A stretch of 64,000 nt of DNA from contig JANQBS010000161.1 of NCBI GenBank assembly GCA_033085395.1, forward strand, positions 29,480 to 93,479, written 5' to 3'. The translations under genes were made by a program, and so were the position numbers. The notes beneath the pieces are model-generated. The model was not told the DNA's origin. It saw only the letters and a program-made list of their open reading frames with translations, and did no database searches. Source of the stretch: Xanthoparmelia taractica (Eukaryota > Ascomycota > Lecanoromycetes > Lecanorales > Parmeliaceae). Positions 23,029-34,212 of this stretch are shown here, in pieces (position 1 is the first letter of the stretch; every line of letters begins with the position of its first letter).

Positions 23029-24790
23029 CTACGCAACACAACCAAGCGACCTCAGACTCCTCACCGAATCCTTCCCCCTCTCCCCATCCTCCTCCTTACC
23101 CTTACCCTTACCCTTACCCCCCACCCCCCTCACCCAAACAACCCCCCCAATCAACCCCCCCGCCACACCCAAACTCCCCCCACTCCACCACCCCACCGTC
23201 TCAACCCCGTACCCCCTAACAAGCGCCCCCACAGCCAACGGCCCCGCGAGCGCAAACACCGCACTAACCGCCCACATCATGCCCGTGCAGGCGCCCAGGG
23301 AGTCGGCGAGCTCGTTTTCGTTTGTGGGGAGGAGGCTGAAGAGGGCGCCGCTGAGGGTGCCGAGGAGGATGCAGAATGTGAGGGCGTGGGTGCGTGTGAG
23401 GGCTAGGGGCCAGAGGGGGGGGATGACCAGGGTGGCGATGAGGCAGGTTGTGGCGTGGATGAGGGGGGGGTTGGAGTATCTTGGGAGTGTATATATATAT
23501 ATATATATCTCAGTGTTCTTTTGGGACGGGGATTCGTGGAGGGGGGAATGGGGGGATTGTAGTACCTTAGGCTCGCGATGGCGGCGCCGGTTAGGCGGCC
23601 TATGGCGCTGCATCTGTGGGGGTGTGTTAGGTGAGGGTAGATGTGCGGTTACCGAAATGGTGTGTAGGTAGGTAGGTAGTGTTGTATGTATGACCTACCC
23701 GTTCACAATGGTCAAGAACCAGACGATCTTCATGCCTTTGAACCTCTCGCGCTCAGCCCACTCGGTGACGTGGAACAAGAGCGGGTACACGGCCAGGAAG
23801 ACAAACCCGACGCCTACCGAGTAGGTCAGGAAAAGGGGATTCTTGAACGCCCTGATGTCGATCCAGGTGGACGTGTTGAAGATTTGATTCAAGGGACGTC
23901 TTTTCGCTGCTGGGTTGGAAGAACCGAAGAGGAAGCATATGGTGGAGACGCCGCCGATGATTGCGGAGAGGAGCCTTATGCCGGCGGGAAACCCGTGTCC
24001 GGTGATGAAGTAGGTGATTGCTAGTGGATATGCAAGACCGCCTGCCGTACGGTGAGTGAAAATCGCACGTGAAAAGGAGGTACGTTCAATCGTATCCTAC
24101 CAACGGCAGCTCCAGCAGAAGTGATACCCACAGCGAAGTATCTGTGCTGCGGAAACCACTAAGAAAAGCACATCAGTCTCCAAATGCGGCGTTGATGCGA
24201 GACTTTTTTTTCCCCTCCTCACTTGAATAGCGCAGTGGGAACTATGCATTAAGAAACAACTCATCCCCGCCCCAGCTATGATGCTCTGACTCAAAACAAT
24301 CAACCCATAGCTCCCCTGATCCTTCTTCTTCTCCCCTTTCGCTCCGTACACGCCGCTGAAACTCAAACAGAAATACCCTAGCCACGTCAGCAACCCTCCG
24401 ACTCCCACCACCGTCCTATGGAACTTTGCATCGAGGAGCCGGCCCACGATGAACGAGAGCAGAAATGCTAGAAATGCTTGCAGGCCCCCGATCAGCCCGA
24501 TGGTCGTGTCCGTTGCTCCTAGGAGGAGATGCTCGTCGTAGTAGCGGAAGAAGGTGCCGAAGCTCATGATTAGGCCCCTGCGGTGCGGTCGGTCGTCAGC
24601 TGTGTCATTGTCCATGCACACCGTTCTCGGTGGGGAATGAGGTTGGGGGAGTTTGGGAGGTATACCAGCTGTTTGCCATTCCGCAGAATCCGGACAATAG
24701 AGCTGCGTATGGGCGCCATGATCGTGGCCATTGGGATCGTGGGGAGACGCTGCTTGGCTGGGTGTTGGAATCTAAGTCGGACGGCAACAT
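23029..24790 (-). CDS. MFS transporter, monocarboxylate-porter/nodulin-like
   Basis: Second intact major facilitator. Six exons: 24790-24666, 24577-24223, 24158-24101, 24041-23699, 23613-23566 and 23479-23029. They total 1380 nt (459 aa) and all phases agree. The ATG at 24790 leads into RPYAALLSGFCGMANSWG, then MSFGTFFRYYDEHLLLGATD, GLIGGLQAFLAFLLSFIVGR and LLDAKFHR, the expected N-terminal MFS arrangement with the loop 2-3 basic motif. The C-terminal half contains FLTYSVGVGFVFLAVYPLLF and PLAVGALVRGYGVETVGWW. The tail is low-complexity Gly/Lys (from a TTACCC-type tandem repeat) and hydrophilic. Intron 5 contains a (TA)n tract. Substrate not predictable. It does not closely resemble the transporter at 14.7-16.3 kb beyond family features. 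Confidence 0.9.
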
Positions 24791-25640
24791 GATGCTCTCC
24801 GGTCGATGTTGCTTGAATATTCCTTTGGAGATTACGCCCAAGTAACTTCTTGTACATACCTTCAAGATAACGAGTGATCTGATATAACCCTAGTCCATAA
24901 CGAGAGCTGATAAAATCCGCATGGCGCACAACAATTCTAGGACTCTGATCGCATTCGGAAGCTATAAATCTATGCTAGTGGGATAGGCAGAATCGAACAG
25001 TAAGTGGAGAAGAAGCATTGTAAACTGTGGATTTGGGTTGCGGGTTTTGAGCAAGTTGTGGAAAGCTTTACGTGGAGCGTAGGAGAATTCCTTTCCGCAC
25101 AAAGTCTCAGTCACGGATTTGCTGCGAGCATGATGTTCGCAGCAATGAGTCATGCTTTCCAGAGTTGAAGTTGTTTGGCTACCCCTGTCTGAGGGTAAGA
25201 GAATGAGCGATCTGTGAGGCTACCATTGACGACTTCACGGGTACCCAGATTCTTCGCGACGTTTGTCACATCCGAATCCCTGCTTTCCGACCGGACATGA
25301 TCGAACCACTAGAAAGCTAAATCCTCCCGAAACCAGCGGCGTTCCACGGATTTCGTACACTACTGGTTGAAATCACCACGGAACTGGAGTGTATTGCCAC
25401 AGCAAGGTCCGAGCGAGTCATAGAGGGGATGAAGGATGCGATGGAGCCCACTTTAGGTCCTGCTACTCGAATAGTGGGACTATGGGTTAGTGTGTCTCAT
25501 GATCCAGCCCCTGTTCCAGATGCATGCGCACATGCGGGGAACACGTGTCCTCGAGAGCACTATATGTATGGGTCTCACACCATCAGTTGGCTCTTTATTC
25601 GAATTCTTCTCACTTAGAGCAATCGCATTCTTTTGTGACC
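24791..25640. other. Intergenic region before AT-rich block
   Basis: No gene is supported; only short unrecognisable frames. Presumed promoter of the minus-strand MFS gene on the left. Base composition changes sharply to AT-rich at about 25640. Confidence 0.6.
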
Positions 25641-28600
25641 TTTATTCAACTGATTCTAAATTATTAAATATCTGCATATTAGATTAGCATATATTCTTCT
25701 TATCTTATTCACATCTATACTTATTTTAATCTTCTTAATTATCTTATTCTTCTTACATTATAATTATCGCTATTAGACGCTTTAAAGTATTTAAGAAAAT
25801 CTTTAAGAAGGTCTTAAGTAGGCTTAAAGCACTCGTAAAGATCATCACACCTTCTTTTTTCCCTCGCTCCGCTCGATCTTATAGAAATAAGCCTATAATA
25901 CCGAAGACACTCTTTTTAAGAACTCTTAGCTTAAGCGTAATTGAGAAGATTAATATTAAGATTTTCAATTATCGCGATTAAGTCTTAGAACTAAAAGAAC
26001 GCCTCGCTAAGTACGAATATAATCGTTATAAGCAATATCGAATATATAAGTCACGCTCTCGCCGCCGTTATCGCTATTATCGATATTATTCGTTCGAGTC
26101 TAGTAATAATTTAGAGAAGAATAATAATTTTAGAGTCTCTTTTATGCATATTAAAGATACACATCTCTTTCTTAATCTTTATAAACGCTATCGCGTTATC
26201 GATATTAAGTATTTTAAGCAAATCTTCTTTAGAACGTTTAAATTCAAAAACCTTATTAAGCTAGACCGAGAATACGTTAATCGTATCGATACGAACGATG
26301 CTTAGAAAGTAAATAAGATAATGCCCCTACTATAGTATTTCGAGGTATATAACTAGATTATATATTACTATATATATTTCATAGTGATTATTCGCCTATA
26401 GAAGATACTATTAGATTATCGTTTTCGTCTAACTAAGTTATCAGTCTTATATAAATTTAACTTTATTCGAGAATATTACTATACGTTTATAAACGTACGT
26501 ATTTTAAACGGCTAGAACGATTTTATAGTCTAGATTATCGAGGATAGACGTTATAGCGACCTTCTACTACGTAAAATAGTCGCTCTTATCGATATTAAAT
26601 AGAACTTAGATTCTATTCTTAAATTCTTCGCTATATATCGAAATTTCAATAAGAGACGATACTCACGCGAGTATTATTAGTATATTTATATCTATCTTAA
26701 TTATTAGCTGAATTACTTAACAAATACGTGTTATAAGATCAAAATCGAGATCTTAAGCATTAATCTTATCTCGCTTAACAATTAAATTTTAAAGTCTAAA
26801 TAACTCTTAACGTACTCGCAGATACTTATATTATTATTATATATAGTAGAAGAATTCTTATACGCGCTATACGATTTATTAGATTTAGATCTAATTAATT
26901 AAGATTCGCTACGAGTAAAAGATTAGAATCGTTAATTAAAGAATTATTTAAATCTTATATTCTTAAAGACTCTTTTAATTATTCTTCGAAAGAGAGTAAA
27001 AATCGAATATTAAGATTAAATCCTAAGTTATCGTAATTATAATTATTAATTAACTCTCGTAGCATTTAATATACTAATAACGAACCTTTAAAAATAGCTT
27101 TAGTATAATTACCTGATCGAGATTAATTCTTAGGCGAAGTAATAATTCGTCTATTCGCCGCTAGGGCTAGTCTTAAAGCACAATAGTAATTAAAGGCGTA
27201 TTTATAATCTTTTATTCTTATACGAGATCTTAATTAATAACGATATATTCTAGAACTAAAAAACTTTAAAATACGCTATATACGATAACGTAGTAATTAT
27301 ATTACTATAATAAGACTCTAAGACTTAGTTCGTCAAAAGAGACTTAAAAGACATCTTTAAATATATATCGATCGCAATTTCAGATTAATAATTACTAGAA
27401 TTTTATTATAACGGTCGCTATTAAATAGAACGATATCTATTCTTCGGCCTACGTACGTTATTATTTATATTTAATCTATTCGCAAAGACCCTTTGTCACG
27501 GTTTTGGTATCTGTTCTCCGCATACCAAGCTCGGTGAGGATCAATGTTGCTTCGGAGAAGAGTTTTCAGAGTCTTCGTAGCATATTTGAACAATGGAAGC
27601 AGTCAATCCCACTACACGTCCATTCGTTCGTGACACCCTTAATTAAATCTTAATAATAGTTCTTCTTTAAATTATAGTGCTTTACTATCTAGACGATTTC
27701 TTCGCTATCTTAATATTAATTAACAATGCGATCGCATATAGTTAATAATTCGATCTTATATATAAAGAATTAGGCTTTAAGATCAATTATATTAAGGATA
27801 TTATAAATATTATAGTCGATTTTCTAAGAATTAAGTTCAATAGTATTTTAATATAGACTAGACTCTTCTTCGATAAGCTCGCTCGGGCGAGAAATACGAT
27901 TAAGAATCTTCTAAATCGGGCGATAATCTTATATCGCGAGCTCGAGTTAGCGATCGAATTCTTATTATTTATCGCTAAGATCGTGATCCCAGAGAGAGCG
28001 TTCTTAAGGCGATTTTTTAATACTATTCGAAGATTAATAGCACTTATTAAAATTACATCACATATAATTTTATAAAGACCGATCTACGATAATGAAAGAT
28101 CTTTCTAAAAGACTAAAATAATCTTAAGTTAATTCGTCACGTTATTAATTAATTAATATAGTATATTTAAATCGACGTATTAGGAATCTTTAATATAAGA
28201 GATTATACTCTAAAGCACCTAGACCTCTTATAATTAATTTAGAAGGCTTTCAATATTTCGATAATCACACGTTATCGTTAAAAAGATATTTAGTTTAAAG
28301 AAATAAAGATCGTATATTACGTTATTCGACTATAATTATAAAGACTTTAGAAATCACGATTAATACTATACTACGATAATAACGCATATATTCATAATCT
28401 TAGAAAGTTCTCTATTCGCGAATTAGCTATAATCTTACTACGAGATATAGTAATATTACTAGCTAAATACGATATCTATTTAATCTTAATATAAATCTCA
28501 ATTAAGATTAATAAGCTAATAGATAACTTATTACGCTTTCGGTATCGAAAGATCGCTAATGTATATCTATAGCTAAGATATATCTTAATCGCTTCGTAGA

Positions 28601-29720
28601 GCTAAGGCGGGATTTATTAGATTTCTAATATAATTAGACCGCATTATCACGAAAGATAGCTCGTCTTCTCTAATGGAATTTAGTCGCAAAGACGCGAAAA
28701 ACGTATATTATATTTATTAAGTTATATAGCGCTTATTACGCTATTAATAGAAGCACTTCTTTCTTCTTAGCGATCGTTAACTTACTCGTTAACTAAATCG
28801 CATATCTTAGTATAAGACGAGTTAAGACTAAGATTATAAAGATTTATTTAATAAATATTAGATTAGCTTACGTTAATATAAGATATAAGAATCTTGCGAT
28901 ATTTTATAATCCTTAGTTATAAAGAATTATTATTAATATTTAACGTCTATAAGGCGAGACTAAGACGATAGAATATCGCTTAATTATCAAAGATCTATTA
29001 TTATAGATACTCACTTATATTAATTAAGAAGACGAGATCGAAGTAACGCTCTATATAGTCTTTTATCTTATATTCGCCGCATTTCTCCATATAAGCGAGT
29101 TTATATATATTACACGTAATCATAAAGGTCGAGACTTTAAGTAATAATTCCTTACTCGTCGCTCGATAAGACTATACGAGAAATATCTCAAATTTATATT
29201 TTCAGCATTTAAAACGAATTTCTTTTATTAAAAAATAATACTTATTATTATAACGTTAAACGATAACGCTTATATAGTAAAGGTCTTATAATATCTCTTT
29301 AGATAAAAGATCTTATTAAATAACCCCCTCTTTTAATTAAATAAGAGCTCTTTTATTAAAGAGCTAATTATCGATTAACTTCGTTAAATATTAATCTCGC
29401 TTAATATAAGAAGTTATTATTTAAGGTACTTTTTCCGTAGAGAGGCTATTACTTTAATATAAGAGGCGGGCCTTAGCGATAATAAGATTATGCTATTAAG
29501 ACGCTAAAAGTCCGATTTCTATCGCCTCTATATTATTATTCATCTCGAGCGAATTCTTATTATATTACGAAGATATTAGTATCTTTCGTTTTATTAGCGC
29601 TAGTGCTAGCGATGCTCGTATCGCTAGATCGCTATGCGAAGTCTTCTACGAGGTCTTTATATAACGTCTTTTGATTATTTAAGAGTTTTCTAGCGCTGAG
29701 ACACGTTTAGGGGCTTATCT
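25641..29720 (+). mobile_element. RIP-inactivated tyrosine-recombinase retroelement (DIRS/Ngaro-like)
   Basis: AT-rich block with dozens of in-frame stops, but conserved protein blocks can still be read in plus-strand order. A gag-like block YFKQIFFRTFK lies at about 26205-26240. A Cys/His-knuckle-like segment, now Tyr-rich (NKRRYSREYY), lies near 26650-26700. Reverse transcriptase follows, with FGLRTLLFIFNLFAK (about 27440-27486), the catalytic YYLDDF box (about 27682-27700), DFLRIKFNS (about 27820) and PERAFLRRFF (about 27990). At 28720-29300 comes a tyrosine-recombinase-like domain (YSAYYAINRST, KIIKIYLINIRLAYVNI, FAAFLHIS, FLTRRSIRLYE). RT followed by a tyrosine recombinase rather than a DDE integrase is the hallmark of DIRS-order elements. 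Cys-to-Tyr and Arg/Gln-to-stop changes fit C-to-T/G-to-A RIP. The element ends were not identified. Confidence 0.72.
27494..27635. mobile_element. 142-bp un-RIPed insertion with 5-bp target duplication
   Basis: A normal-GC island inside the AT-rich element. It begins TGTCACGG and ends CGTGACA, so its termini are TG...CA with a 7-bp inverted repeat (TGTCACG/CGTGACA). It is flanked by CCCTT on both sides (27489-27493 and 27636-27640), a target-site duplication. It splits the reverse-transcriptase remnant between the FNLFAK and YLDDF blocks. This fits a solo LTR or a short non-autonomous LTR-like element that arrived after RIP. No coding capacity. Confidence 0.82.
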
Positions 29721-30261
29721 AGGCCTGCTAACGATCTAGCTGAACCTACTAACTGCTGACCTTAGCGTTGGGACGGCCCAATTATTTATCTATAGTACTG
29801 CTTGGTCCCGATGTGTATGCCTTCATGAATGAGAACACTAAGATTAGCAATCGCGGCTCCACGATCCGCCTCGAATTCCACCCACGCGAGCACGTGCCAT
29901 CACCTTTCGGAGCCGAGGCTCAGAAAGTATTGCTGGACGGTGATAGGCTGTAGCAATGCGGCTGACGGAAAGTGCGTACGTTCTTCATGTATGCAGATGG
30001 GTTGGAAGCGAAAGACACATAGGGTTCATGCATGCGAATCGGATCGGCCATTTCCACCAGTATTAGCCAAAAGATGCTTCAATGGCAGAAAATCGCAGAC
30101 TTCCAAAAGCCTGGCTATAAATTGCGATACAACTGTCTTCTAGACTTCTCAATCAAAACTTGCGAAACAATATAAATCAAGTCTTGCCCAAAAATTTTAT
30201 TATGAACAGCGTCGATGAACTGTTATCCCTACTTTCCATAATCACGTAGTTAATACTGTAA
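29721..30261. other. Intergenic, no gene seen
   Basis: Normal composition resumes after the AT-rich block. Only short frames without recognisable domains are present. Confidence 0.5.
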
Positions 30262-30560
30262 GGAGTAGATTTCCTCGCGGAAGAGATTCAACGCTCACCT
30301 AGTAAAGTGTCTCAAAGAGTCAATCTCCTAGCGGACGAGATTCAACGCTCGTAGTAGTAGAAGTAAGGAGTAGATCTTTTCGCGGACGAGGTTCAACGTT
30401 CGCGGTAGGAAAATACTAACAAGAGTGGACCTCCTCGCTGACGAGGTTCAATACTCGCGATAGTAGATTGTTGTAAAGAGTAACTCTACTCTGGTAGTAC
30501 GAGTATATCAGGAGTAATGCTACTCTACTCTTCGCGGACGAGATTCAATACTCACGGGGG
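30262..30560. repeat. Degenerate tandem repeat, ~51-54 bp period
   Basis: The core GCGGACGAGATTCAACGCTC recurs with variation at about 30277, 30331, 30382, 30436 and 30533. Spacings are 54, 51 and 54 bases, then about 97, as if one unit between the last two has decayed. GGAGTAGA- or GAGTGGA-type linkers precede most cores. Confidence 0.8.
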
Positions 30561-31012
30561 TAAATACTATAAAAAACACCTACTCTATACACCCACGTCC
30601 AAAGTACTTCTCGTAGACACGAGAGACAAAAAATCGAGCCCGCGCTCAGATATTATGCTCGCGACGTATGCGATGATTATAATTGGATCCAGACGCTTTA
30701 TAACATCACCTTTGAGAAGAATGTTGATGGAGGGTCGTCTTGCTATCCTATATATCGTGGCAATGGTAAAAGTGGTGCACGATTTCTTTTTCCGGACTAG
30801 GAAGTCGCGGGCTTATGGTAGCGCTATCCGGGTATCTGTGGTGTCTAGGGGATGATTGTGAGCTTAAGAGCTTGATGGCGAAAAGCGAGATTGATGAAAG
30901 GGGTAGGTTGCACATGGCGATGCTGTTGAGAAGGGCTCACACACTCTGCAGTTTTTCGACATTTGCATCTCGATACGTTTACACGATGCAACTCTTTGAG
31001 AGCATAAGCAAT
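30561..31012. other. Intergenic, no gene seen
   Basis: Only short frames; none shows a recognisable domain or a splice pattern I could support. Confidence 0.45.
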
Positions 31013-31749
31013 TCAGCCGGAATCCTTTCTCCCGGCACCACTCCCTTGTCGCCTCTTAAAATTTTTATCCTTGGCTTCTCGCATCTTGCTGCGATTCTTG
31101 CGGGTTGCATCATGGTCCGTCTGTTCTTCAATCTTCATATTCGAGGGTTTTGACGTCAGTATGTGTTGAAAGCTGAGTAGATCCTGACAAAGAATGCCAG
31201 CATATTTACGAGATAGGCCGCATGCATGGGGATTAAAGGTCCAAGAGCGGGGCACTGACAATGACCCGTCACCCCAAGGCTTAGTTCTCAAATCGCTATG
31301 GTACTCGTACTTGTAGACCTGAATATCGCTCGCAGTCCTTGCGTTCTCGTCAATCCACTCTTTCAGCAGAGGCAGATGAAGCAGCAGGAATGCGAGAAAG
31401 AACCCAATTCCTCCTTGCGAAATAATTCCTCATTATCTAGTTGAGCGCTAAGCAGTAGGTTTCAGTTACAAGAATTCTCGCAGCCATATACGAAGCAAGT
31501 ACGCGACGCACTATCCACAACTTTCAACCACCCAACAAAATATTTCCAAGGATACGTCCTCGCGTCCTCCCTTAGTCTCCCAAACTCGTCAATTACAACG
31601 ACTGCCACATGCTGCTGATCCCGAAGCCTCGTAGAACGGTAATTACCTGTGGACTCGCGACGCTCTGAAAAATCCATATCCCATGTTGCAGCAAGCTTAC
31701 TTGCGGTTATGTTGTTGATATCGAATCTTTTCGAGAACTCAGACTCCAA
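31013..31749 (-). CDS. Possible hypothetical gene or degraded fragment
   Basis: Two minus-strand coding-like pieces. The 5' piece (31749-31462) starts MESEFSKRFDINNI and contains LRDQQHVAVVVIDEFGRL. The 3' piece is open from about 31412 to 31013 and reads IGFFLAFLLLHLPLLKEWID (a possible membrane helix), then a Lys/Arg-rich tail. They are separated by a plausible short intron, but the obvious donor/acceptor pair creates a stop at the junction, so the model is unresolved. No known family is recognised. It may be a real gene with a splice site I missed, or a decayed relic between a repeat and a tRNA. The 5' end may be incomplete. Confidence 0.3.
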
Positions 31750-32108
31750 GGAGATAGATTCCCATGGCGCTTAGGTTATGCAAAAGACCACTGATCCTGA
31801 AGTTGGTGCAGGGTTCGCAGGAAATCATGATGAGAGAGGGGTGGGTACTATGAGACCAGTGTGGTCTCGATGATTGAAGAGCGTTCTTTTCATGGCTTCT
31901 TGCTGCTCGCATATTGTCATTTCGCAGCTACATACTATTCAGGTAGGTAAGAAAGCGGCATGAGCAATGGTAACAGTAATACCAATAGCAACAAATAACA
32001 TCTCTACCTTAAGCAAATTGTCCAATTCAGCTAGCTCGAAATCACACAAACCCCACTCATTTGTTAAGAATATATAATTCTTTAGCGACAATGCATATCA
32101 TTAAACAA
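31750..32108. other. Intergenic upstream of tRNA
   Basis: No protein-coding frame is supported in this stretch. Confidence 0.5.
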
Positions 32109-32211
32109 GACACTTTGGCCGAGTGGTTAAGGCGATTGACTAGAACTTCTCATCCGAGAAATAAGCTATCAATTTCTTTCGGGAGCGCAGGTTCAAATCC
32201 TGCAGGTGTCG
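32109..32211 (+). tRNA. tRNA-Ser (anticodon AGA), intron-containing
   Basis: Type II tRNA. Acceptor stem GACACTT pairs with AGGTGTC (one G-T pair), with discriminator G at 32211. The D-arm/A-box reads TGGCCGAGTGG and the B-box/T-arm reads GGTTCAAATCC. Anticodon stem ATTGA pairs with TCAAT. The anticodon AGA is at 32142-32144, followed by A37. A 22-nt intron (32146-32167) sits one base 3' of the anticodon, the canonical eukaryotic position. A long variable arm (TTCTTTCGGGAGC) is present as expected for tRNA-Ser. The downstream T-runs (32221 onward) can serve as the Pol III terminator. It decodes UCU/UCC. Confidence 0.95.
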
Positions 32212-32590
32212 AGACATGTTTGAAATTTTTGTTTTTGCTTGTCTTCCTCATACACATTTTTTTTTTTTTGAGAATAAATTGCTGCTTCCTTTTTAATGCT
32301 CTTTATCGGAAGGGTTTAGGGTGCAACTTGGCTTTGGGCTACAAATACATGATTGAATTGCGCTGAGGGGTCGTAAAAAAAGGGCGGACAGATATGAGAT
32401 TTCTGGGCTCGGGCCGACTTTCCGGGCACTTTTGCGTGGGGTTGGAGATAATGCGGGGATCCTTTTTTACTTTGGGCTTTGTGCTCTAAGATATATTTTC
32501 ATCTGGCGGTAGCACTCGAGATATATCTAGGGAAGCTTCGCTCGAGCAATCTGAATCTGTCTTCTGAAGACCGTTCCTAAATCTGCCAAA

Positions 32591-33457
32591 ATGTCCAATT
32601 TCCCATCCCTTCAACCGGCAATGACCGTCCAAGTGATTCACCAATTCATATCGTCTTTCGTGCGCTATTCTGTGTGGAACTTCACTCACTGACCGTGTGC
32701 AGGTTGTCCTTGGCGACATCTCTCCTGTCGGTCTGTCAGGTTCATTATCGAATCTCCAGTCCCATTCAATTAACATGGGTGCCCAGGCTCCGCCGCCAGG
32801 GGCACTCCTTTGGCCATCGCCGTACGTCCCAACTCTTGGATTTAGGCTACTCCTAACAGTTTCAGGCAATGGCGGGTGGTACCGTCAAGTCCGAGCCCGG
32901 TTTTACCCCAGCCATTGATGCCACTTTGGTCGGCCAAGGTGCGGATTATATCCATCACGATCCTAGCGGCAAACACATGCGGTTGAACGCACATTCTGTA
33001 GTCAAGTAAGTGTCCGAAACTCTCCCTCCAGAGTAGAGGCTGGAGACTGATAAGCTCCGTTGCTGATGTGTCCCAGAGATAAGAGCGGTGGTCTAGTGTA
33101 CCTCTCTTACACCGGCGTTGTAGATATGACTCCTGAGCTAAAATTGTTGTGGAGCGGGAACCCGGACGCGAAGACGACGGAGTTTGGCAATTCGTGTAAG
33201 TGTTTGCAGAGCTTCCACCCAAGTCCTTCCGTTTTTCTTGCTTTGCTCCATTGCTGTTGTGCCTGTCCTTCTCTTTCCAAACCCGACTCCGTGATCTGAT
33301 GACCACTCCAGTCATCGAAATGAGGTTCGAGACCGGAGATGAGAAGCTGAAAGATCTTGAGACCGGAGTCTTTGTAGGGGCGGGCCATTTTGTCGTTGAG
33401 AAGGGAAAGCCAGCTGTGGTGGAGTACAAGGTTAGCAAGGCCGTTAAAGGTAACTGA
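32591..33457 (+). CDS. DUF3237-family protein
   Basis: Small beta-barrel-type protein of unknown function (DUF3237), probably cytosolic. The confident part is exons (32866 or earlier)-33005, 33077-33195 and 33312-33457. They encode GGTVKSEPGFTPAIDATLV, ADYIHHDPSGKHMRLNAHSV, GLVYLSYTGVVDMTPEL, PDAKTTEFGNSFIEMRFETG and LETGVFVGAGHFVVEKGKP, with consistent phases and good splice sites. The 5' part is inferred: exon 1 (32591-32632, MSNFPSLQPAMTVQ) and exon 2 from 32703 (VVLGDISPVGLSGSLSNLQ) match the usual start. The exon 2-3 junction is unclear, because the best donor (GTACGT at 32823) puts exon 3 out of frame. An alternative donor at 32826 keeps the frame with a 40-nt intron. If neither is used, ATG 32869 would give a shortened protein. 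It converges on the next gene. Confidence 0.75.
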
Positions 33458-33558
33458 GGCCAAATCAGGCGTGATAGACTTGCATATACCATCTGTACGC
33501 GTCGTAGACTGGCGTAGTCCCAAGTTGTTTGTATGAAGGCAGTCAAATACTCCGCAGC

Positions 33559-34212
33559 TCATCCATCTATTTCGTCCACGACCTTCTGTTGTCTGTTCAA
33601 TCCGAGAACAATGTCCTTGAACGACCCTCCAATCGAACCCCTAATGCGCTCCGTAAATCGGTCAGATCTCGCCCTGCCGCTTCTCACCCATCCTCTCCAT
33701 CGCGTGCTGCTCCATACCCAAAATCTTGCGACCCCCCATCCAGCACATATCAAAAACACCGTACCCAGCACAGCAACCACCACGCTCAAAAACGTCCTCG
33801 TGCTGACTTTACACCCCAGCTCATTCCCTCTCAGCTCCCATCTTTCATCGTTCAGCGAGCAGATATCCGGGTTGTAGATGGGCGTGAGGAGAGGCCAGGT
33901 AGCTGGGTTGGGCACGCAGGTTGAAGACTGGGCTTGTCAGCAATACTCATGAGGAGGAGTATTGAGAGTGCGTACGATAGCACACCAGCTGCAATGGTAT
34001 TGCGAGTGGAGGCAGGAATAGCAATCTTGGAGCCGCCAGCAGTGGGGGAGTAGGTAATCTGGATCGCGCTCTCTATCATGCGGTATGACGGTGTCGTTCA
34101 ATACGAGGAGGGTCTTCTGATAATGGAATGGCCTGGTGGGCGTGATCATGAGATGACAAACAATAACTCGAATAGGGGAGGATAAAGTCCCCTTGATGCA
34201 CGCTCGAGTCAA
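33559..34212 (-). CDS. PSI-domain single-pass membrane protein
   Basis: Two exons (34212-33976 and 33927-33559) with a 48-nt intron give up to 201 aa. The join yields CWRLQDCYSCLHSQYHCSWC, then AISSTCVPN and a later DIC, the cysteine spacing of a PSI (plexin-semaphorin-integrin) module. PIYNPDICSLNDERWELRG follows, then one membrane helix (LSVVVAVLGTVFLICAGWGV) and a basic cytosolic tail. Fungal members of this type are small endomembrane or plasma-membrane proteins of unknown role. The expected N-terminal signal peptide is not evident, so the true start is uncertain; ATGs occur at 34212 and 34149. The upstream side runs into an AT-rich block at about 34265, so a 5' exon may have been lost or changed. 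Confidence 0.72.

Noticed and set aside
23096..23124. TTACCC tandem repeat as a telomere sequence
   Set aside because: The unit is GGGTAA/TTACCC, not the telomeric GGGTTA/TAACCC; it encodes a Gly-Lys run in the MFS C-terminus.
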